From an uncultured Pirellula sp. (GTDB lineage: Bacteria; Planctomycetota; Planctomycetia; Pirellulales; Pirellulaceae): a DNA stretch of 59,289 nucleotides. Numbering within the stretch: the first letter of the stretch is position 1; each line of letters begins with the position of its first letter. This document shows, in pieces, positions 54,923-59,289 of this stretch. The DNA is taken from the NCBI GenBank assembly GCA_903930765.1, contig CAIYZV010000198.1, positions 1 through 59,289 on the forward strand. The letters run 5' to 3'. Both the position numbers and the translations under genes were made by a program. The notes below the pieces were generated by a model. It was not told the origin of the DNA, did no database searches, and saw only the letters and a list, made by a program, of their open reading frames with translations.

Positions 54923-54990
54923 GAACAAAAACAATCATCGAACAAAAACAGTCATCGATCGAAAACGGTCATCGATCGAAAACGGCCAGG
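54923..54990. repeat. 17-base tandem array, four copies
   Basis: gaacaaaaacaatcatc, gaacaaaaacagtcatc, gatcgaaaacggtcatc and gatcgaaaacggccagg begin at 54923, 54940, 54957 and 54974. Neighbouring copies differ by one to a few bases, so the array drifted stepwise. No spacers. Confidence 0.95.
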
Positions 54991-55178
54991 GTCGTGAGAG
55001 GCCAGCACGAATGCATGCAGACTCACGGACCTCGAACTTTACCAAACTCCAGGGAGGCTGTAGAGTCCGTAAACCCTTTCAAATCTTATAAGTTTAAGAT
55101 TTTTCTGAGGTTTTTGCTCGCTGGCGGGGTCTCTGGTTGGGGCTTCGGCTGGGTCGTTGTGGCGAACGGTACCCGTTG

Positions 55179-55206
55179 TTGACACTCGAGGGAACTCTGG
55201 TACCTT
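55179..55206 (+). promoter_or_regulatory. Possible sigma-70-type promoter
   Basis: TTGACA at 55179-55184 is followed after 16 bases by TACCTT at 55201-55206. The -35 is a perfect match, the -10 a weak one. It lies about 190 bases before the Cys-rich gene, leaving a long leader. Confidence 0.3.
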
Positions 55207-55393
55207 TCCGAAATACCCAAATTACGCAAAGCCCCTAATTGGCAAAGTCGTTCGTGTGGCTGAGTTGGCCCGCGAACCACGAAACCGCATGGACGGTAGG
55301 GCGAGGTACTGTGAAGCTCGATCCATGGTTACAGGATGTGCATCGAGGAGTTTTGTGTGGATCATGTTTATTGTTCTCTCGGAGGAATTTCGA

Positions 55394-55903
55394 ATGATTA
55401 GAGTACGTTTTGCCGCTTTCGCGGTCGCTGCATTTGTTGTCAGCAGTTTTGGTTCGTTCGCGATGGCAGATTGTGGCGGAAGCTCCAACTGCGGTGGTGG
55501 ACGCACTGGTCTTCTCGCTCGTCTGCATGCGAAGAAGGAATCTTGTGGAGCCGCCAAGGGCTGCAATGGTGGTGGATTGCTTGCAAAGCTGCACGCTAAG
55601 AAAGCTGCTCGATGCTCGGGCGCCGCAGCATCCTGCAGTGCACCAGCACCAGCTTGCGACCCAGCACCAGCACCAACCGCGGATTGTGGTTGTGGCGAAA
55701 CCGCTGTCGTTTCCCAAGCTGCTGCTCCATGTAGCAACTGCGGAACCGCCGTCGATTCGGGAAGCATCACCACCGCATCGGCCGTTCCACCAGCACCTGC
55801 TGCAGCAGCCCCAGCCGCCGCAGCACCCGCTGCTCCTGCGGTTCCTGCCGCACCCGCGGCTCCAGCAGCACCTGTTTCGCCAAGCGACGTTCCAAAGGCG
55901 TAA
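55394..55903 (+). CDS. Small secreted Cys-rich, Pro/Ala-tailed protein
   Basis: A 169-residue protein with a clean signal peptide (FAAFAVAAFVVSSFGSFAMA, cleavage before DCGG). The mature part has a doubled module, CGGGRTGLLARLHAKKESC and CNGGGLLAKLHAKKAARC, then a region of spaced cysteines (CSAPAPACDPAP, DCGCGE, CSNCG) and an Ala/Pro tail. About a dozen cysteines outside the signal suggest disulfide crosslinking outside the cytoplasm. The start has ggaggaa five bases upstream and the gene ends in a strong terminator, both unusual here, so expression may be high. Not recognised; a wall or surface structural protein is a guess. Confidence 0.7.
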   Translation: MIRVRFAAFAVAAFVVSSFGSFAMADCGGSSNCGGGRTGLLARLHAKKESCGAAKGCNGGGLLAKLHAKKAARCSGAAASCSAPAPACDPAPAPTADCGCGETAVVSQAAAPCSNCGTAVDSGSITTASAVPPAPAAAAPAAAAPAAPAVPAAPAAPAAPVSPSDVPKA

Positions 55904-55988
55904 CTCGGTTTCCCTAGAAGCAAGCTTGCTTCCTGCCGGACTCTGTTTGAGCCTGGTTGGGGTGTGACAGAGATTAGTTTCCATCATG

Positions 55989-56022
55989 AAAAAAGCCTGA
56001 GGGATTTCCTCAGGCTTTTTTT
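55989..56022 (+). terminator. Intrinsic terminator of the Cys-rich gene
   Basis: A 9-base-pair stem agcctgagg (55994-56002) and cctcaggct (56008-56016) with a 5-base loop is followed by a T-run and preceded by an A-run, so it could act in both directions, also serving the convergent calpain-like gene. Confidence 0.9.
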
Positions 56023-56079
56023 GTATTCAGTTCCGCGACTTCCAGAGCGTGTCGGTGTCGAACTTCGGTTCGGATCCTG

Positions 56080-58974
56080 TTAGATACGTTTGAGATAAAG
56101 CTCGATCATTGCGAGGTCGACCAGCATCTCATCGCCTGTCCGAATGTCTCCGTCGACTTCCACGGTAGCTTGGCCATCATCGTCCTGCGAGCCATCGTTC
56201 AATCCCGGTGCGTAAACGGTTTCGCCGCAGGAAAGTAGCCCTAAATTTTCACTACTGCCGACTTCGTACGATGCGGCCAGACAGGTCACCGTGTCGGTGA
56301 GGTCGCTGTCGTCCAGACACGCTTCGGTGGATCGCGATTCGGTCCTATTCCACGTGCTTCCAAATCGATGGTTGACGAGAATGACGGGAGGGATTCCGAA
56401 GTCGGTAGCACTCGCGGAAACGGGTTTCACGCTGGCTGTCGAGATCGCGACCGAGCCACGTGGATCTGCCACGCAAAACGAGCTGCAGTTTTGTTGAAGT
56501 TCCGTCCACGTCAGCGCGTTGGGTTGGGCGGTTCCCCAAGGATTATGGAGCGTGAATGCATCCGTAGAAGGGTTGTAACTCACTACGGTGTACGCGTGCC
56601 CTCCGACCAATCCCTTTAGACTTGCTGTGCCCGTGGTTCCGAGTGTCACCGCTCTACCCGTGTTCAGCGCCGTGATCATGTTCTGCTTGTTGGTGTTTGC
56701 GAAAGAGTAGTTCGTCGAGTTGGTGCCGAGAACGTGAGCGTTCGAATTGGACATCCAACCACCAGCGATGGCTGCGTACGAGTTGGTAGCGCTGCGGCCG
56801 GTTTTGCCGGTTTCGTTCCACTGGGCATAGGCTTTTTCGGCCAAAGCGATCCAGAGGGTCGTTGCTGGGTTTGTGGCGGACAATCCGAATCCGGAATAGG
56901 CGAGCATGCCGTTGGAATAGGTGGGTAACTTGCGATTGACGGTGACATAATCGGCGACACCCGCTCCAGAGACGAATCCGGCGGTGATCATCCCATTTTG
57001 AAGGAATGATCCCAAGTTTCCTCCGAAGAACCGAACGGTATAGGTTCCATCGAAGTTATCGATGAACATATTGCGAACGGCGCTCGGATTTTCATCAGCG
57101 ATCGAAACCAGGGATGCAATGAAGTAGCAATCGCCGACTTGGCCTTGTTTCGCGTCGTTCCGGGATGGGGTGCCATTGAAAAGGTTGCCGGTCGAATCTC
57201 GGTAGGTGAAGCTGGCGCTGGTTACGGTAGGAACATCAGCACCGAGGAACCATTTATCAACTAATTTGTTCAATAGCACCGCCGAGCTGCCGCCAGTAAG
57301 ATTTCCAGCGGATTGTCCTTGATAGAACATGTTTGCCGAATTGTCGAAAACAACATCTCTCGCCAGCTCTCGCACGTACGCTGGCATCGCAAAGTTAGTA
57401 CTCGTGACGAGTGCCCTGAGGTCCGATAGTTCCGTGGAATCGACCGTTGAGTCCGTTCCTACGGATCGGAGGATCTGAATCATTTCGGTTCGGCTGATGG
57501 AGTTGTCCAGGTAGAGCGAACGGATCAAGTCGCCCAGACCTGCAACGGCGAAGTTCGTAGGTGCATTGGGAGCTGTCGGTGCTACCAAACTGATAGTAAG
57601 GGACGAACTGACACCCCCCGAGGATGCGCTGATTCGTACAGAACCCGCAGTCGAGGGTGCGGTGAAGTCGCCACTGACGGTGATGTCTCCGTCACTCGTG
57701 CTCCATGTTACCGTCGGAAATGTTGACAACTCTCGCTGGAATTGATCGAATCCTCGAACACTGAACTTTTGCGTGCCAAGCGTAGTCATGGATGTAACGC
57801 CTGGCGTGATCTGAAGCGATTTCAGGGTTGATGCAACGGAAAAATCGATGTCGCGAGAAATTCCTGCAAAGCTAACCCGCAATCGGTACGAGCCTGAATT
57901 GCTGAAGGTGATGTTGGCATTGGTTCCGCTCATGGACACCCTTGCGATACCGGCATTGGATGTTGATATCGTTGTCCAGGAAAGTACAGGTGTCGAGGCG
58001 AGTGTGTTCTGGAACTGATCAATCACGCGAATCCCAACCGAAGTTGTTGTGCCGGTAACCGGAATGGCAGCAGCACCCGGTGCCACCGTGTTCGTGTTTG
58101 GCAGGGTGACTTGGAACGCGGTCGGTTGCTGATTGATCACTACCGTAAAATCTACATTTTTCCCACTCATCATCGCTCGCATGGAGTAAGTGCCTACTCG
58201 CGAGAAGGTCACCTGGCTCATCAAACCGCTTGTCCCCGAACGGATCGATGCTCCCTGTGGGCCTGAAAGCATTGACCATGTGATATTCGAGCTCGAAGAT
58301 AGCACCGTCCCAAATTGGTCGAGTGTATTCATTCGGAACGACAACGAGGTCAGCGAGGTTGTGATGGGGGTTCCTAACGGAACGGCTCGACCGTCTGCGG
58401 TTTGTAATTGGATCCCTGTTGCAACCGACCGAACGGTGAAGCGCAAGGAAGTCGATGTGCTCATATTCCCTTTGTCAGTAACCATCGCTCGGACTTCGTA
58501 ATCGCCCGCGCGAGTGAACGACAGCGTGTTGTTCTTCGCCATGTTGCTGTTGTTAACGGCGAAGTTGATGGTGCTGTTGGTTGGCGCGCGAAGGACCGAC
58601 CAGTAGTACGTCAAATTACCCTCGCCCTTGTCATCCTCCCCGAGGATGGTGGCGTTGACACTTCTGTTCAAAACCACTGTTCCCGTACTCAGCGTGAGCG
58701 GTGCAACAATGGTAGGGGCTTGGTTGGTTGTGGCGGATGCATTGACTGTCGCCGCATTCGAGGCTTTTGAAACAATTCCGGTTACGACGGGAGACTTCCC
58801 CACCAGTTGCGTGGAGCCTAGCGTTGCGTTGGGCGAAATGAAATGCTGAAGATTCAATTGGATGGAGTCGACTGCGTTCATCAGTCGCTGTTCCAGTTGC
58901 TCAACGCCCAGCGGCGTTGTTTTTATCACGTCTTTGCGTGTGCGATCGCACCGATCACGCTTTTGCGAAATCAT
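56080..58974 (-). CDS. Large secreted calpain-like cysteine protease with Ig-like domains
   Basis: A 964-residue protein. The N-terminus is basic (QKRDRCDRTRKDVIKTT) and then reads VEQLEQRLMNAVD, close to the LEPRxLL-type motif of planctomycete exported proteins. Residues about 75-470 are beta-sandwich, Ig-like or Big-type modules. A helical stretch near 485-540 follows, then a calpain (C2) catalytic domain: Cys616 in GQVGDCYFIASL, His793 in VGGHAYTVVSY and Asn811 in LHNPWGT, so all three catalytic residues are present. The last 90 residues are acidic. It is probably a surface or secreted protease, but no substrate is implied by the neighbours. Confidence 0.85.
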   Translation of the reverse strand: MISQKRDRCDRTRKDVIKTTPLGVEQLEQRLMNAVDSIQLNLQHFISPNATLGSTQLVGKSPVVTGIVSKASNAATVNASATTNQAPTIVAPLTLSTGTVVLNRSVNATILGEDDKGEGNLTYYWSVLRAPTNSTINFAVNNSNMAKNNTLSFTRAGDYEVRAMVTDKGNMSTSTSLRFTVRSVATGIQLQTADGRAVPLGTPITTSLTSLSFRMNTLDQFGTVLSSSSNITWSMLSGPQGASIRSGTSGLMSQVTFSRVGTYSMRAMMSGKNVDFTVVINQQPTAFQVTLPNTNTVAPGAAAIPVTGTTTSVGIRVIDQFQNTLASTPVLSWTTISTSNAGIARVSMSGTNANITFSNSGSYRLRVSFAGISRDIDFSVASTLKSLQITPGVTSMTTLGTQKFSVRGFDQFQRELSTFPTVTWSTSDGDITVSGDFTAPSTAGSVRISASSGGVSSSLTISLVAPTAPNAPTNFAVAGLGDLIRSLYLDNSISRTEMIQILRSVGTDSTVDSTELSDLRALVTSTNFAMPAYVRELARDVVFDNSANMFYQGQSAGNLTGGSSAVLLNKLVDKWFLGADVPTVTSASFTYRDSTGNLFNGTPSRNDAKQGQVGDCYFIASLVSIADENPSAVRNMFIDNFDGTYTVRFFGGNLGSFLQNGMITAGFVSGAGVADYVTVNRKLPTYSNGMLAYSGFGLSATNPATTLWIALAEKAYAQWNETGKTGRSATNSYAAIAGGWMSNSNAHVLGTNSTNYSFANTNKQNMITALNTGRAVTLGTTGTASLKGLVGGHAYTVVSYNPSTDAFTLHNPWGTAQPNALTWTELQQNCSSFCVADPRGSVAISTASVKPVSASATDFGIPPVILVNHRFGSTWNRTESRSTEACLDDSDLTDTVTCLAASYEVGSSENLGLLSCGETVYAPGLNDGSQDDDGQATVEVDGDIRTGDEMLVDLAMIELYLKRI

Positions 58975-59289
58975 TATCCAGCCTCAAGTTGTGCATCATG
59001 GATGGCACGACTCCCAGCGACTCTTAAAGAATCATTTAGGATCGATACCTTAGAAAGCCTAGGTTGGGAATTTGCACAATTTGACAAGTGCAAGCCTCAA
59101 AACGTAAATCTGCACCTTGGGACGTGTCGCTATAATCGCTACACTCCGCAATGTTGACGCCATCGCACCTCAACAAGCAATCGCGTAGGGAATGAGCCTA
59201 CAGTGACGCATCAAAGTGACGCATTAAAGTGACGCATCAGAGTGAAGCATCAAAGTGACGCATCAAAACGACGAATCCAATCCGACGGA
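58975..59289. other. Upstream region of the calpain-like gene, end of window
   Basis: 315 bases with no gene seen. TATAAT occurs at 59131-59136 but without a fitting -35 at 16-18 bases. The region ends in the 13-base array. The neighbouring gene lies beyond the window. Confidence 0.4.
59202..59266. repeat. 13-base tandem array, five copies plus a decayed sixth
   Basis: agtgacgcatcaa, agtgacgcattaa, agtgacgcatcag, agtgaagcatcaa and agtgacgcatcaa start at 59202, 59215, 59228, 59241 and 59254; aacgacgaatcca follows at 59267-59279. No spacers, and 13 is not a multiple of three. Confidence 0.95.

Larger units (their letters stand above)
54858..55393. other. Divergent intergenic region with repeat array and possible promoter
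   Basis: 536 bases between the leftward secG and the rightward Cys-rich protein gene. It holds a 17-base array (54923-54990) and a possible rightward promoter near 55179-55206. No RNA gene recognised; a frame from 55157 in phase with the next gene has no domain-like sequence before 55394. Confidence 0.5.

Noticed and set aside
55222-55987. Two minus-strand frames opposite the Cys-rich gene
   Set aside because: They consist of Ala/Gly/Cys shadows of the real gene, which has a signal peptide, ribosome site and terminator.
59131-59136. TATAAT as a promoter
   Set aside because: There is no matching -35 at a usable distance and no gene visible downstream within the window.
19201-59279. Tandem arrays as CRISPR
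   Set aside because: Units are 13-17 bases with no spacers and no cas genes.
1-59289. tRNA or rRNA genes
   Set aside because: No cloverleaf-like T-arm with paired acceptor stem was found on reading either strand; a covariance-model search would be decisive.

Overview
This window looks like chromosomal DNA of a planctomycete, most likely of the order Pirellulales. The signs are a secreted DUF1080 protein, a WD40 protein with a planctomycete-type cytochrome c domain, ECF sigma factors paired with membrane anti-sigma proteins, a secreted protein starting with an LEPR-like motif, an rsmH gene standing outside any division/cell-wall cluster, and weak or absent Shine-Dalgarno sites. No tRNA, rRNA, insertion sequence, prophage or CRISPR array was found. 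Most of the window is housekeeping DNA in short operons.

Layout. 1-389: cut-off acyltransferase (-). 884-4674: rsmH, then a UPF0261 gene, a PEP-hydrolase-like TIM-barrel gene and a pore-loop membrane protein, all +. The middle pair matches the two halves of the tomato Tm-1 protein. 4720-8796 (-): a DUF1080 lipid-free secreted protein and an ECF sigma / anti-sigma / ApbE operon joined by 4-base overlaps. 8898-10861 (-): sugar epimerase and SMP-30 lactonase-like pair. 11361-14714 (+): cytochrome/WD40 protein and a YciI-like protein. 14795-19203: WecA-like glycophosphotransferase (-) and a secreted S9 peptidase (+). 19364-22617 (-): thrS, a 90-residue protein and a TatD-like hydrolase. 22982-25074: DHH pyrophosphatase with CBS/DRTGG insert (+), cold-shock-like protein (-).

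25104-28015 (-): acyl carrier protein, FabZ-like dehydratase, FabF and a small Cys/His protein form a fatty-acid type operon. 28203-32559 (-): M61 peptidase, two glycan-type proteins and a methyltransferase. 32840-37932 (+): low-complexity membrane-anchored protein, flgD, flgE and epmA. 38071-44123 (-): signalling block with coiled-coil protein, FHA-like protein, Ser/Thr kinase with a multi-pass membrane C-terminus, membrane protein and ECF sigma factor. 44643-48588 (+): very acidic protein and ileS. 48605-54857 (-): secG, yicC, gmk, rpoZ-like, coaC, coaB, a PIG-L deacetylase, and metal-ABC binding protein and ATPase without a permease. 55394-55903 (+): small secreted Cys-rich protein with a clear terminator. 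56080-58974 (-): large secreted calpain-like protease.

A theme running through the whole window is short head-to-tail duplication: at least seventeen loci carry two to five copies of an 11-24 base unit. Those inside genes have unit lengths divisible by three and sit in tolerant places (signal peptides, linkers, tails); those between genes have arbitrary lengths. The longest arrays are at 19201-19270, 54923-54990 and 59202-59266.
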